Shown here one piece after another: positions 27,549 to 37,180 of a DNA stretch of 64,000 nucleotides (position 1 is the first letter of the stretch; each line of letters begins with the position of its first letter). The DNA is taken from contig CAMAWD010000004.1 of assembly GCA_945861785.1 (NCBI GenBank), forward strand, positions 1-64,000, written 5' to 3'. Below the pieces are notes generated by a model, which searched no databases, was not told the DNA's origin, and saw only the letters and a program-made list of their open reading frames with translations. A program made the translations under genes and the position numbers. The DNA is from Rhodoferax sp. OV413 (lineage in GTDB: Bacteria; Pseudomonadota; Gammaproteobacteria; Burkholderiales; Burkholderiaceae_C).

Positions 27549-29798
27549 ATGGCACAACTCCTGAAGCATTGGCCCCGCGTTGCTGTCACGCTGCTCCCCC
27601 TGGTCTTCGCCCTGCTGCATGCGGTGGGAATTGTCCGGTTGGGTGTGTTGGAGCGGCTCGACAACATCATCTACGACACCCGCTTGCGCGCGACCATGCC
27701 CGGCACGCTCGACGACCGGGTCGTTATTGTCGACATTGACGAAAAGAGCCTGGCCGAGGTCGGCCGCTGGCCCTGGGGCCGGAACAAGCTTGCGGAACTG
27801 ACCGACGAGCTGTTCGAGCGCCAGAAGATCGCGCTGCTCGGTTTTGACGTGGTTTTTGCCGAGGCCGACGAAAGCTCGGGCCTGAAACGGCTCAACGAAC
27901 TGGCCCAGAAAGAACTGCGTGAGCAGCAGGGTTTTGTCGACAAGCTGCGGCAACTGCAGACTTCGCTTGATTACGATGCCATGTTCGCCCGCGCACTTGA
28001 AAAGCGTCCGATCGTGCTCGGGTACTACCTTACGAGCGACCGGGATGGCCGTACCTCCGGGGACTTGCCGGCACCGGTGATGGGCAAGGACTCGCTCCAG
28101 GGCCGTCCGATCACCTTCACCACCTGGACCGGATACGGCTCCAACATTCCCCAGCTTGCCAAGGCCGCGCCAGTGGCCGGGCACTTCAACCCGATAGCCG
28201 AGTCCGATGGTGTGGTGCGTTCGTTGCCGCTGATCGCCGAGTACAAGGGCCAGTACTACGAATCCCTGTCGTTGGCCATGTTCCGCATGCTGGCAGGGTC
28301 GCCGACGGTGGCGCCGGGTTTCCCCAAGGAGCGTTTTCTTAGCCGAAGCTACCAGGGGCTGGAAAGCATCCAGTTGAAACTAGGGGCCAAGACGCTTGCT
28401 ATTCCGGTCGACGAGAGGGTTTCTGCGCTCGTTCCGTTTCGCGGTTACGGGAGCCCGAAGGGTGGATCGTTCCGCTATGTGTCAGCAGCCGATCTGATCT
28501 CCAAGGCCATCCCGGCCGGCACCTTGAAAGACAAGATCGTACTGGTGGGCACGACGGCGCCAGGCCTGCAGGATCTGCGGGTTACGCCGGTCAGTGAAAT
28601 TTACCCTGGCGTCGAGGCGCACGCCAATGTGATTTCGGGCCTGCTCGACGGCAAGGTGCTCGTCAAGCCGGATTATGCGATCGGGTATGACGTCGTGGTG
28701 TTGGCTTTGGCAGGCTTTGTCCTTGCATTTGCCCTGCCGCTGGTCACTGCGGCGCGGGCTGTGATTTTGAGTGTGCTGGTTGTGGCGGGGGTTGGTGCGC
28801 TGAATCTGTGGTTGTACCTTGGGTTCGGCTTGGTTCTGCCGCTCGCCGGCGCGCTGACCATGGCCATTACCGCGTTTGCGCTCAACATGAGTTACGGCTA
28901 TTTCGTTGAAAGCCGCTCCAAGCGCGAGTTGGCAAACCTGTTCGGCACCTATGTGCCGCCTGAACTGGTGGACGAGATGGTCAAGGACCCAGCCAGTTAC
29001 AGCATGCAGGCCACCAACCGCATGATGACGGTCATGTTCTGCGACATGCGTGGTTTCACCAAGTTGTCGGAGCAGATGGAACCCATCCAGTTGCAGGCGT
29101 TGTTGAATGAGGTGTTCAGCCGGCTTACCGGCCTGATCCGCGCCAACCGCGGCACGATCGACAAGTACATGGGCGACTGTGTCATGGCCTTCTGGGGCGC
29201 GCCTGTTGAAACGCCTGACCACGCCCATCTGGCGGTCAAGTCCTCGCTCGAAATGGCCCATGCGATACGCGGCCTCAACGAGGAACACCGGGCCAAGGGC
29301 ATGCCCGAGATCGGCATCGGTATTGGCTGCAACACGGGAAACATGTGTGTGGGCGACATGGGCTCCAACATCCGCCAAAGTTACACGGTCATTGGCGACG
29401 CAGTCAATCTCGGCTCGCGCCTGGAGGGGCTGTCCAAGGTGTACGGGGTGGACATCGTTGTCAGCGAGTCGACCCGCAAACTCGCACCGGACTTCGGCTG
29501 GCAGGAGCTCGACCGTGTGCGGGTCAAGGGCAAGGAGCAGGCGGTGGCGATTTTCTGGCCGGTTGCACCCGCCAATCGCATGGGCGCTGAAACCGAGGCA
29601 GAGTTGAAGACCTGGGCCGGCTTTCTCAGGGCCTACCGTGCGCAGGACTGGGACCAATGCGACGTGCTGATGATGAATTTGTTGCGCATGAATGCCAAAA
29701 AGTACCTGTACCACCTTTATTCTGATCGTGTAGCCTCCATGCGGCTGCTTCCATTCGACCTCGAATGGGATGGCGCAACGAATTTCGAAACAAAGTAA
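27549..29798 (+). CDS. CHASE2-domain adenylate/guanylate cyclase
   Basis: 749 aa. N-terminal helix (about 10-30), periplasmic CHASE2 domain (about 38-370; VDIDEKSLAEVGRWPWGRNK), three transmembrane helices (about 378-400, 402-424, 428-448), then a class III cyclase catalytic domain (about 488-670). Metal aspartates are Asp499 (FCDMRGF) and Asp543 (YMGDCVMAFWG). Lys539, Asp617 (VIGDAVN), Asn620 and Arg624 complete the active site and fit adenylate cyclase better than guanylate cyclase. Its sensor is paralogous to that of the kinase upstream. It would make cyclic nucleotide in response to a periplasmic cue. Confidence 0.93.
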   Translation: MAQLLKHWPRVAVTLLPLVFALLHAVGIVRLGVLERLDNIIYDTRLRATMPGTLDDRVVIVDIDEKSLAEVGRWPWGRNKLAELTDELFERQKIALLGFDVVFAEADESSGLKRLNELAQKELREQQGFVDKLRQLQTSLDYDAMFARALEKRPIVLGYYLTSDRDGRTSGDLPAPVMGKDSLQGRPITFTTWTGYGSNIPQLAKAAPVAGHFNPIAESDGVVRSLPLIAEYKGQYYESLSLAMFRMLAGSPTVAPGFPKERFLSRSYQGLESIQLKLGAKTLAIPVDERVSALVPFRGYGSPKGGSFRYVSAADLISKAIPAGTLKDKIVLVGTTAPGLQDLRVTPVSEIYPGVEAHANVISGLLDGKVLVKPDYAIGYDVVVLALAGFVLAFALPLVTAARAVILSVLVVAGVGALNLWLYLGFGLVLPLAGALTMAITAFALNMSYGYFVESRSKRELANLFGTYVPPELVDEMVKDPASYSMQATNRMMTVMFCDMRGFTKLSEQMEPIQLQALLNEVFSRLTGLIRANRGTIDKYMGDCVMAFWGAPVETPDHAHLAVKSSLEMAHAIRGLNEEHRAKGMPEIGIGIGCNTGNMCVGDMGSNIRQSYTVIGDAVNLGSRLEGLSKVYGVDIVVSESTRKLAPDFGWQELDRVRVKGKEQAVAIFWPVAPANRMGAETEAELKTWAGFLRAYRAQDWDQCDVLMMNLLRMNAKKYLYHLYSDRVASMRLLPFDLEWDGATNFETK

Positions 29799-29807
29799 GG
29801 GTTCTCC

Positions 29808-30599
29808 ATGAAAGTGCGTGTGTTGGGCTGTTCCGGGGCCATCGCCAAAGACTGCCGAACCACGTCTTTTTTGATCGACAGGGATATCCTGATCGATGCC
29901 GGCACCGGTGTTGGTGACCTCACACTGGACGAAATGCGCAGTGTGGACCACGTGTTTTTAACCCACTCGCACCTCGACCATGTCGCCGCCTTGCCGCTGA
30001 TGGTCGACGCCGTGGCCGCCCAGCGCGACAAGCCCCTGCAGATCCATGCGCTTGCGGGAACGATCGCCGCCCTCAAGGCCCATATCTTCAATGACGTGAT
30101 CTGGCCTGATTTCAGCCGCATCCCGACCCCGCAGGCCCCGTTCATCAGTTTCCATGAGATCGGGGTCGGTCAGACACTGCAGATCAACCGCAAGTTGCTC
30201 GAAGTGCTGCCCGCCGTGCACACCGTACCCGCCGTGGGGTATGCAATCACCGCCGGCACTGGTTGCTGGGTGTTTTCGGGTGACACCGAGCGCAACCCGG
30301 CATTCTGGGAACGGGTCAATCAGCTCAATGTGGCCATGCTGGTCATCGAAACCGCCTTCAGCAACCGAGAAAAAGATCTGGCGAAGTTGAGCCTGCACCT
30401 GTCCCCGATGGTGCTGGCACAGGAACTCGATTGCATTGCCAAGACCCAGAACTACCCGATCTACATCACGCACACCAAGCCGGCCGAGACCGACCTGATC
30501 ATGGCCGAGATCCAGAAGTTCGACCAGACGTCGATCTCGGGGCCGAATGTCGCCCATGACATTCGCTGGTTGCGCGCGGGGCAGGAGTTCGATCTGTGA
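29808..30599 (+). CDS. Metallo-beta-lactamase-fold 3',5'-cyclic-nucleotide phosphodiesterase
   Basis: 263 aa. The metal-binding motif is THSHLDHV, with additional ligands in HTVPAVGYAI, FSGDTERNP and THTKPAE. The overall layout matches class II cyclic-nucleotide phosphodiesterases rather than RNase Z. It starts nine bases after the cyclase and overlaps the next gene by four bases, so it probably degrades the messenger the cyclase makes. The alternative is another MBL-fold phosphoesterase. Confidence 0.85.
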   Translation: MKVRVLGCSGAIAKDCRTTSFLIDRDILIDAGTGVGDLTLDEMRSVDHVFLTHSHLDHVAALPLMVDAVAAQRDKPLQIHALAGTIAALKAHIFNDVIWPDFSRIPTPQAPFISFHEIGVGQTLQINRKLLEVLPAVHTVPAVGYAITAGTGCWVFSGDTERNPAFWERVNQLNVAMLVIETAFSNREKDLAKLSLHLSPMVLAQELDCIAKTQNYPIYITHTKPAETDLIMAEIQKFDQTSISGPNVAHDIRWLRAGQEFDL

Positions 30600-33016
30600 A
30601 TGCCGTTCTCAAGCCGGCTGCGCCTGAAAAATCGTCCGAACAGACATTTTTCGAGAATCAGAAGCTGCCACCAGAAAAGCGTGGCGTGACATTCGAGGCG
30701 CTTTTTTACAAGCAACTGCACAACGTCACCGCGCGTATCCACGATACCGAGAACCTCGAGCAGATCATGCTGGAGGCCAGCCAGGACATCTGCAAGCTGC
30801 TCAACGCCGACCGCCTGACGCTGTATGCCGTGAACGACGACCGAACGGCCATCGTCTCCAAGGTCAAGACCGGGCTCAACAGCAGCCGGGATCTCAAGCT
30901 CCCGATTTCACCCCAAAGCCTGGCCGGTTACGCCGCCTTCAGCCGCCAGCAGTTGAATCTGGCGGACGTCTACGATGACGATGCGCTCAAGCAGATCCAT
31001 CCGGCACTGACCTTTCTGAAGGAAGTGGACAAACGCTCGGGTTATCGCACCCGCCAGATGCTGGTGGCGCCGATCCTCGATGGTGACGTATTGCATGGCG
31101 TGCTGCAGATCATCAACAACAAGAGCGACCAGCCGTTCGGTGTGCTCGAAGTCGAAGGTGTGGCGCAGTTGTGCAAGACATTGGCCACCGCAATCCGCCA
31201 GCGCATGCAGCGCGCGGCAGAAGCATCCAAACGCAAGTCGACCAAGTTCGACGGCTTGGTGGCCGACGGCGTGATTTCCGAGACCGAGCTCGAACAGTGC
31301 GTGGGCGAAGCACGCAACGGCGGCAAATCGGTCGAACATATCCTTATGGCGAACTTCAAGGTTCGCCCGACGCAGATCGGCCCTTCGCTGTCCAAGTTTT
31401 TCGGCGTGCCCTACGAGCCGTTCAATGCCGGGCGCATTCGCTCTGAAATGCTCCATGGCCCGCTCAAGCGCGAGTTCATCGAAGAACAAGGCTGGGTCCC
31501 GCTGGAGGAGTCGCCCGAGGGGCTCGTCATCATGTGTGTCGACCCGGAGGCGGTGCGCGGCGCGCGCGTTGTTCCGCAGGTCTTTCCGCGCATCAACAAG
31601 TTCGCTTACCGCGTCACCACGCTCACCGAGTTCCAGGAAACGCTGGGCCAGTTGTATGGTGCTGGCGTCGAAGGAGGCTCGATCGACCAACTGCTGGCCG
31701 ACATGGACGGCGGGCCGATCGACGATGGCAGCAATGACGACTCGCTGGAGTCGGCTGCCGCCGACAACGAACTTGTCAAGTTCGTGAACAAGGTCATCAT
31801 CGACGCCTACAACCAGAAGGTGTCCGACATCCATATCGAGCCAATGCCGGGCAAGTTCAAGACCGGCATCCGGTTCCGGATCGACGGCACGCTGGTGCCC
31901 TACATCGAGGTGCCAGCCCACTTCCGGCAGGCAATGGTCACGCGCCTGAAGATCATGTGCGACCTCGACATCTCCGAGCGCCGCAAGCCACAGGACGGCA
32001 AGATCAAGTTCAAAAAATACGGCCCGCTCGATATCGAACTGCGCGTGGCCACCATTCCGACTGCTGGCGGCGTCGAGGATGTGGTGATGCGGATCCTGGC
32101 GGCTGGCGAGCCGATTCCGCTCGACAAACTGGGGCTCACGCCCCACAACAAGGACCGGTTGGTCAAGACCGTCAGCAAGCCCTACGGGCTTTTTTACGTC
32201 TGCGGCCCAACGGGCTCCGGCAAAACCACCACGCTGCACTCGATCCTCAAGTTCCTCAACACGCCCGACACCAAGATCTGGACCGCCGAAGACCCGGTCG
32301 AAATCACGCAAAAGGGCCTGCGGCAGGTCCAGATCAACAAGAAGGCGGGCATCGACTTTGCATTGGTCATGCGCGCATTCCTGCGTGCCGACCCCGACAT
32401 CATCATGGTCGGCGAGTCGCGCGACAAGGAAACCGTGTCGATGGGCATCGAGGCGTCACTCACCGGGCACCTGGTGTTCTCCACCTTGCACACCAACTCT
32501 GCGCCAGAGTCCATCACCCGCCTGATGGACATGGGCATGGACCCCTTCAATTTCGCCGATGCACTGCTGGGCATCCTGGCGCAGCGCTTGGCCAAGAAGC
32601 TGTGCGACTGCAAGGAATCCTACGTACCGGATGCCGAGGAGTTGCGCCTGTTCGCCGTGGAGTATTCCGAAGAACTCCGGCACTCGAAAGCCTGGAAGGC
32701 GGACTACGCCGAGGAAAGCCGCAAACTGGTCGATGGGTGGGTCAAAACCTACGGCAAGGACGGCGAACTCCGCTTCTATCGCCATGTCGGCTGCGACAAA
32801 TGCAACAAGACCGGCTACAAGGGGCGAATCGGTTTGCATGAACTGCTGATTGCCGATGACCCGGTCAAAAAGCTGATCCAGGAGCGCTCCCGGGTGGCCG
32901 AACTTTTTGCCGAGGCAGTCGAAGGCGGCATGCGCACCTTGAAGATGGACGGCATGGAGAAGATCATGATGGGCCTCACCGACATCAAAATGGTCAGGCA
33001 GGTTTGTATCAAGTGA
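30596..33016 (+). CDS. GspE/PilB-family ATPase with N-terminal GAF domain
   Basis: 806 aa, GTG start overlapping the phosphodiesterase stop (GTGA). A GAF domain (about 45-205) is fused in front of a GspE-N domain (about 215-350) and a secretion/pilus ATPase core (about 390-800). Walker A is GPTGSGKTTT (537-546), the Asp/Walker B region includes LRADPDIIMVGESRD, and the zinc tetracysteine is LCDC with GCDKC. Typical PilB and GspE are about 560 aa without GAF. The fusion to a small-ligand or cyclic-nucleotide binding domain, in an operon with a cyclase and kinase, suggests regulated pilus or secretion motor activity. pilA lies next. Confidence 0.93.
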   Translation: MNAVLKPAAPEKSSEQTFFENQKLPPEKRGVTFEALFYKQLHNVTARIHDTENLEQIMLEASQDICKLLNADRLTLYAVNDDRTAIVSKVKTGLNSSRDLKLPISPQSLAGYAAFSRQQLNLADVYDDDALKQIHPALTFLKEVDKRSGYRTRQMLVAPILDGDVLHGVLQIINNKSDQPFGVLEVEGVAQLCKTLATAIRQRMQRAAEASKRKSTKFDGLVADGVISETELEQCVGEARNGGKSVEHILMANFKVRPTQIGPSLSKFFGVPYEPFNAGRIRSEMLHGPLKREFIEEQGWVPLEESPEGLVIMCVDPEAVRGARVVPQVFPRINKFAYRVTTLTEFQETLGQLYGAGVEGGSIDQLLADMDGGPIDDGSNDDSLESAAADNELVKFVNKVIIDAYNQKVSDIHIEPMPGKFKTGIRFRIDGTLVPYIEVPAHFRQAMVTRLKIMCDLDISERRKPQDGKIKFKKYGPLDIELRVATIPTAGGVEDVVMRILAAGEPIPLDKLGLTPHNKDRLVKTVSKPYGLFYVCGPTGSGKTTTLHSILKFLNTPDTKIWTAEDPVEITQKGLRQVQINKKAGIDFALVMRAFLRADPDIIMVGESRDKETVSMGIEASLTGHLVFSTLHTNSAPESITRLMDMGMDPFNFADALLGILAQRLAKKLCDCKESYVPDAEELRLFAVEYSEELRHSKAWKADYAEESRKLVDGWVKTYGKDGELRFYRHVGCDKCNKTGYKGRIGLHELLIADDPVKKLIQERSRVAELFAEAVEGGMRTLKMDGMEKIMMGLTDIKMVRQVCIK

Positions 33017-33134
33017 CACGAATGGCGTGACAAAAATGTCGCGTTGTTGCGCCGGTTTCTCGCCAATGGCGCTATTGGTGACAAAGTGTTGGATTTCATG
33101 CGGTTGCTGAGCCAAATCGGGCCTGAGTCCGGGC

Positions 33135-33150
33135 TGGCATGGAATCTGCT
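33135..33150 (+). promoter_or_regulatory. Predicted sigma-54 promoter for pilA
   Basis: TGGCATG-N4-CTGCT matches the -24/-12 consensus TGGCACG-N4-TTGCW at all but two positions, including the essential GG and GC at correct spacing. Transcription would start near 33161, about 35 bases before the ATG. Sigma-54 control of pilA is established in several proteobacteria through PilR. Confidence 0.65.
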
Positions 33151-33195
33151 GATAGATCGGCTCCCGTAACTTGTTTTCACCCCAAGGAGTTATTG

Positions 33196-33645
33196 ATGAA
33201 ACGTTCCATGCAAAAAGGTTTTACCCTGATTGAACTGATGATCGTTGTGGCGATTATTGGTATTTTGGCTGCGGTGGCGCTGCCGGCTTACCAGGATTAC
33301 ACAGTCCGTGCGAAAGTGTCGGAAATTATTTTGGCCGCGTCGTCCGGGAAGGTCGCCGTATCTGAAGCCGCTCAAGCGGGTGGAAGCGGAATGCAATCGA
33401 TTTCATCCATCGCAACTCAGACTTCGAAGTTTGTCGCGTCCGTTGGTTATGCTGCAACGGATGCGAGCAACGGGGTCATCACTGCCATTGGTCAAGGTGA
33501 CGCGGCTATCACTGGTAAGGCTGTTCAGTTCGTAGGTGCACTGCAGGGCAATGGTCAGGTGACCTGGACCTGTTCAGCGGCTCCTGCTGCAGGCAGTGTG
33601 ACCGCGCTCATGGACGCCAAATACTTGCCCGCAAGCTGCAAGTGA
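33196..33645 (+). CDS. pilA: Type IV pilin (major pilin PilA-like)
   Basis: 149 aa. Short leader MKRSMQKG is cleaved before [20 protein letters not shown], with Glu5 of the mature form. The alphaC helix continues to [12 protein letters not shown], and there is a C-terminal disulfide pair (Cys at WTCSA and ASCK). ATG 33196 is set by AAGGAG at 33184-33189; the longer frame to 33139 is not used. It has its own sigma-54-like promoter and a terminator. The two membrane ligases downstream may glycosylate it. Confidence 0.96.
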   Translation: MKRSMQKGFTLIELMIVVAIIGILAAVALPAYQDYTVRAKVSEIILAASSGKVAVSEAAQAGGSGMQSISSIATQTSKFVASVGYAATDASNGVITAIGQGDAAITGKAVQFVGALQGNGQVTWTCSAAPAAGSVTALMDAKYLPASCK

Positions 33646-33678
33646 TTTAGTGCCGCATCGGCATCGATGGTTGCTGGA

Positions 33679-33704
33679 AAAGGCCCCCAACGGGGCCTTT
33701 TTTT
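33679..33704 (+). terminator. Intrinsic terminator after pilA
   Basis: A nine-base perfect stem (AAAGGCCCC with GGGGCCTTT) around a four-base loop, followed by a T-run to 33704. It lies 33 bases after the pilA stop. Confidence 0.92.
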
Positions 33705-33798
33705 ATGGTGAACACGGCAGCAATGGCGCAGTTCTGCGGACGCGAAAAGACCCGTATGACCATTTGCAACCTGTTGGTCGGCAAGCGGAGCCTGGCGA

Positions 33799-35529
33799 AT
33801 GACTGAATTATTTTTTCCGAGGTTGTCGCAGGGCAAGCCAAAGCAGCCTGCCGTGCAGCCCATGTCGAGCTTCTGGCTCTGCGCCTGGTCACTGACCCTG
33901 GCCATGGGTTGGTTGCTCCCGAATCACTATCCACCTTGGTCGGGATTTCATTTCGAGGCCTGGGTCTCCGCCGCATTTGTATTGTCCTCGGCGGCGGTTC
34001 TGCTGCGTTCACCAGCGCCGGCACGATGGACCGGACTGTCCCTTTTGGTTGTGGTTTTGGTTTTTGTGCCGGCCCTGCAATATGCCTTTGGCCTGGTGAC
34101 GATGGCCGGCAACGCTTGGGTGAGTACCGCCTATCTGCTCGGGTTTCTCCTGGCATTGCTTATTGGTGCGCGATGGGAGTCGGCTTGTCCCGCGCAGCCG
34201 GCCGACGGATTGTTTCTTGCCATTGGCATGGCCGCAGTGGTATCCGTGGGCTTGCAGTTGCACCAGTGGCTGGGTCTGGATCGCCTCGACATATGGTCCA
34301 TGGGTGAAGGGTTCGGGCGCCCGTTCGCCAATTTTGGTCAACCGAACCAGTTGGGCACATTTCTGCTGTGGGGACTTGTTGCAACGATCTGGGGCCTTGT
34401 CCGCCGCCATGTCGGTGGCCACGTTGCCGTCTTGTTGGCGCTCTTCCTGCTTTTCGGTTTGGCACTTACTGCGTCACGAACCGCATGGATCGGTGCAGCG
34501 CTGCTGGTTCTTGCCGCTTGGTGGTGGCGCGGTGCCTGGCCCAACCCGCGCATACCGGTGGTCATCACCTGCCTGGCGTTGTGTTTCGTGCTGTTTGTTT
34601 TGTCTGCCGGATGGCTCAGTCAAATTTTGGGTGGTGGCGTCGCATTTGAGGCAGGTGTCATCCAACGCATTTCAGGCGAGTCTCGGCCTGCCATATGGGC
34701 ACTTTTCATCGATGGAGCAACAAAGCAGCCGTGGGCCGGTTACGGCTGGAACCAGGTTGCTCTAGCTCAAATGGCGGTCGCGCTGGACCACCCGCCTCTG
34801 CGCGTATTCTTCTCCCACTCACACAATCTGTTTCTGGACCTGATCTTGTGGTGCGGCATCCCGGTCGGGTTGTCCCTGTCTGCTGCTTTGCTGTGGTGGC
34901 TCTGCATGCGGGTCCGGGCTGTCAGGAATGCCGAAGAGGCAGTCATGGTGCTGTTTTTGCTGGTGGTGACCAATCACGCGATGCTGGAATTGCCGCTTCA
35001 TTACGCCTACTTCCTGTTGCCCACCGGCCTCATGATGGGTTCACTTGAATCGCGTTTCGCTGTTCGACCGATCCTGCAGTGTCATCGCTGGGTGGTCATG
35101 GCGCTGTGGGTGATTGCGGTCGCACTTTGGGCACTCATCATCCGAGACTATATGCGGGTGGAGTCCAGCTACAAGACGCTGCGTTTTGAGTGGGCGAACA
35201 TCAAGACGCAGCCGGCCAAGACGCCTGACGTAACGTTGCTGACGCAGTGGCGCGACTTCTTTCGGATGATCAGGCTCGAGCCTGCGGGCGCCATGACAGA
35301 GGCGGAGCTGGCATGGATGCGCAACGTGACTGGCTTATACCCGAGCGCCGGGTTTTTCCAAAAACTGGCGACCGCGATGGCGTTGAACCAGCGGCCAGAT
35401 GACGCCGTGTTGTCACTCCGGCAAATGTGCCAGATCGTATCCGAGCAGCAGTGTCTGGCGGTCAAGTTCGCGTGGGAAAATAGGGCGAAATCCGAGCCGT
35501 TGATTGCGAAAGTGCCCTGGCCAAATTGA
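33799..35529 (+). CDS. O-antigen ligase/PglL-type O-oligosaccharyltransferase
   Basis: 576 aa with about eleven to twelve transmembrane helices in the first 430 residues. A large periplasmic loop carries GFGRPFANFGQPNQLGTFL (about 172-190), the signature of the PglL/pilin-glycosylation branch of the Wzy-C superfamily. A second loop is SHSHNLFLDLILWCGIPVGL. The C-terminal 140 residues are soluble and may be helical-repeat in form. Family members move lipid-linked glycans to pilin serine/threonine or to lipid A. Position right after pilA favours pilin glycosylation. GCGGAG eight bases before ATG supports the start. Confidence 0.85.
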   Translation: MTELFFPRLSQGKPKQPAVQPMSSFWLCAWSLTLAMGWLLPNHYPPWSGFHFEAWVSAAFVLSSAAVLLRSPAPARWTGLSLLVVVLVFVPALQYAFGLVTMAGNAWVSTAYLLGFLLALLIGARWESACPAQPADGLFLAIGMAAVVSVGLQLHQWLGLDRLDIWSMGEGFGRPFANFGQPNQLGTFLLWGLVATIWGLVRRHVGGHVAVLLALFLLFGLALTASRTAWIGAALLVLAAWWWRGAWPNPRIPVVITCLALCFVLFVLSAGWLSQILGGGVAFEAGVIQRISGESRPAIWALFIDGATKQPWAGYGWNQVALAQMAVALDHPPLRVFFSHSHNLFLDLILWCGIPVGLSLSAALLWWLCMRVRAVRNAEEAVMVLFLLVVTNHAMLELPLHYAYFLLPTGLMMGSLESRFAVRPILQCHRWVVMALWVIAVALWALIIRDYMRVESSYKTLRFEWANIKTQPAKTPDVTLLTQWRDFFRMIRLEPAGAMTEAELAWMRNVTGLYPSAGFFQKLATAMALNQRPDDAVLSLRQMCQIVSEQQCLAVKFAWENRAKSEPLIAKVPWPN

Positions 35530-35581
35530 CGGCATGCGTATTTCCGCGCGGCGCACAGGTTTGCCTGGCTTTTGTACTCCC

Positions 35582-37180
35582 ATGCCGTCCAACATCACCA
35601 CCACCGGCGTTACCGACCGTCCACTGGGTCCCATAGGCGCGAGCCCAGCATCGCCTTTGGGCTCGAACAAATTCGTCACCAAAATTATGATTCGATGGCT
35701 GTTGGTCACCGTCCTGACCCTGCCCTGGCTCTGGCCCGTGGCGATCGGCCCGTGGCCTGCCACCTTGCCATGGTTGGTTTCACTGGCGTGTGGCGCCTTC
35801 ATGCTGTTATTGGTGGTCTGGTTGCGCCCGGACTTGCTCAAGGCCATTGCGATGTCGTGGTTGCTCGCTGCGGTCATCAGTGGCGTGATCGGTCTGCTGC
35901 AGTACTTTGGATGGAGCCCGACCTTGGCGCCGTTCGTCAACACCACATTGCTGGGGGAGGCATTCGCCAATTTGCGGCAACGCAACCAGTTCGCAACCCT
36001 GGTCAATATCGGGTTGGTGACCGTATTGGTTTGGCCGATGGTGGGTGCTGCCCGATGGCCCGATGCGGCGCTGGCACCGAGCAACAATCGCACGCGGTGG
36101 CAATGGCATGTGGCGTTGGTGATCAGCGTCTTGCTGGCCGTGGCCAATGCGACATCGTCGTCGCGCACCGGCCTCTTTCAACTGGGGCTGCTGGCCGTGA
36201 TGTACGGGACGTGGGGCGTCTTGCGAAACCCAACCGTCCGCAGTCTTCTCCTGATTACCGGCCTGGCCTACGCGGCGGCAGGGTTGCTGCTCCCCCGGCT
36301 CGCGGGGCTGGACCCGGCAACGAGTGGCATCCTTGCGCGGCTGCAAGACGGCGCACCCACGTGCTCCAGTCGGCTGACCCTGTGGGCCAACGTCGTACAA
36401 CTGATCACCCTCAAGCCCTGGATTGGCTGGGGTTGGGGAGAACTCGATCATGCCCATTTCATGACGCTTTATGCCGGGCCGCGTTTTTGCGACATCCTGG
36501 ACAACGCCCACAACCTGCCCCTGCATTTGGCGGTCGAACTGGGCGTTCCGTTCGCGCTGCTGGTTTGCGGTGTTGCATTTTGGCTGGTGTGGCGGTCCAT
36601 GCCCTGGCGGGAAACCAGCCCGGTGCGCCAACTCGCGTGGGCCGTGCTGACCTTGATCTTGTTGCACAGCATGCTCGAGTACCCGCTCTGGTACGGTCCG
36701 TTCCAGATCGCAAGCGGCCTTAGTCTCTGGATCTTGTGGTCCACCCGACCTACCCCACGGTTTTCCATGCCGGCCATGCGGGTGGTGGTGACCACGGCGG
36801 CAGCGTTCATGTTGGCAGGCGCCGCCTACACCGCCTGGGACTACTACCGCGTCAGCCAGCTTTACCTCGCGACCAGTCAGCGTGCGCCAGCCTACCGCGA
36901 CAACACGTTCGAAAAAGTCATAGACTCGCGCTTGTTTGCCCGCCAGGTGCAATTCGCCGAACTCACCACCACCGAAGTGAGACTTGACAACGCCGCGCAC
37001 ATCAACGCCATGGCCCACGAACTGCTGCATTTCTCGCCTGAGGCCCGCGTGGTCGAAAAACTGATCGAGAGCGCCGAGTTGCTGGGCCGCGACGAAGAGG
37101 TGCAGGTGTTTCTGGCGCGGTACCAGGCGGCTTTTCCTGCCGCCCATGCGTTGTGGCTCAAGACGCGGGTGCCGCCTTGA
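35582..37180 (+). CDS. Second O-antigen ligase/PglL-type membrane protein
   Basis: About 532 aa from the ATG at 35582; an ATG at 35534 is equally possible as neither has a clear ribosome binding site. Ten or more transmembrane helices precede a soluble C-terminal part from about 415. The ligase signature is [20 protein letters not shown], and a later loop reads [20 protein letters not shown]. It resembles the preceding gene in layout, suggesting an old tandem duplication, but the two have clearly diverged. Its 3' end overlaps the convergent moaC by 23 bases. Confidence 0.82.
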   Translation: MPSNITTTGVTDRPLGPIGASPASPLGSNKFVTKIMIRWLLVTVLTLPWLWPVAIGPWPATLPWLVSLACGAFMLLLVVWLRPDLLKAIAMSWLLAAVISGVIGLLQYFGWSPTLAPFVNTTLLGEAFANLRQRNQFATLVNIGLVTVLVWPMVGAARWPDAALAPSNNRTRWQWHVALVISVLLAVANATSSSRTGLFQLGLLAVMYGTWGVLRNPTVRSLLLITGLAYAAAGLLLPRLAGLDPATSGILARLQDGAPTCSSRLTLWANVVQLITLKPWIGWGWGELDHAHFMTLYAGPRFCDILDNAHNLPLHLAVELGVPFALLVCGVAFWLVWRSMPWRETSPVRQLAWAVLTLILLHSMLEYPLWYGPFQIASGLSLWILWSTRPTPRFSMPAMRVVVTTAAAFMLAGAAYTAWDYYRVSQLYLATSQRAPAYRDNTFEKVIDSRLFARQVQFAELTTTEVRLDNAAHINAMAHELLHFSPEARVVEKLIESAELLGRDEEVQVFLARYQAAFPAAHALWLKTRVPP

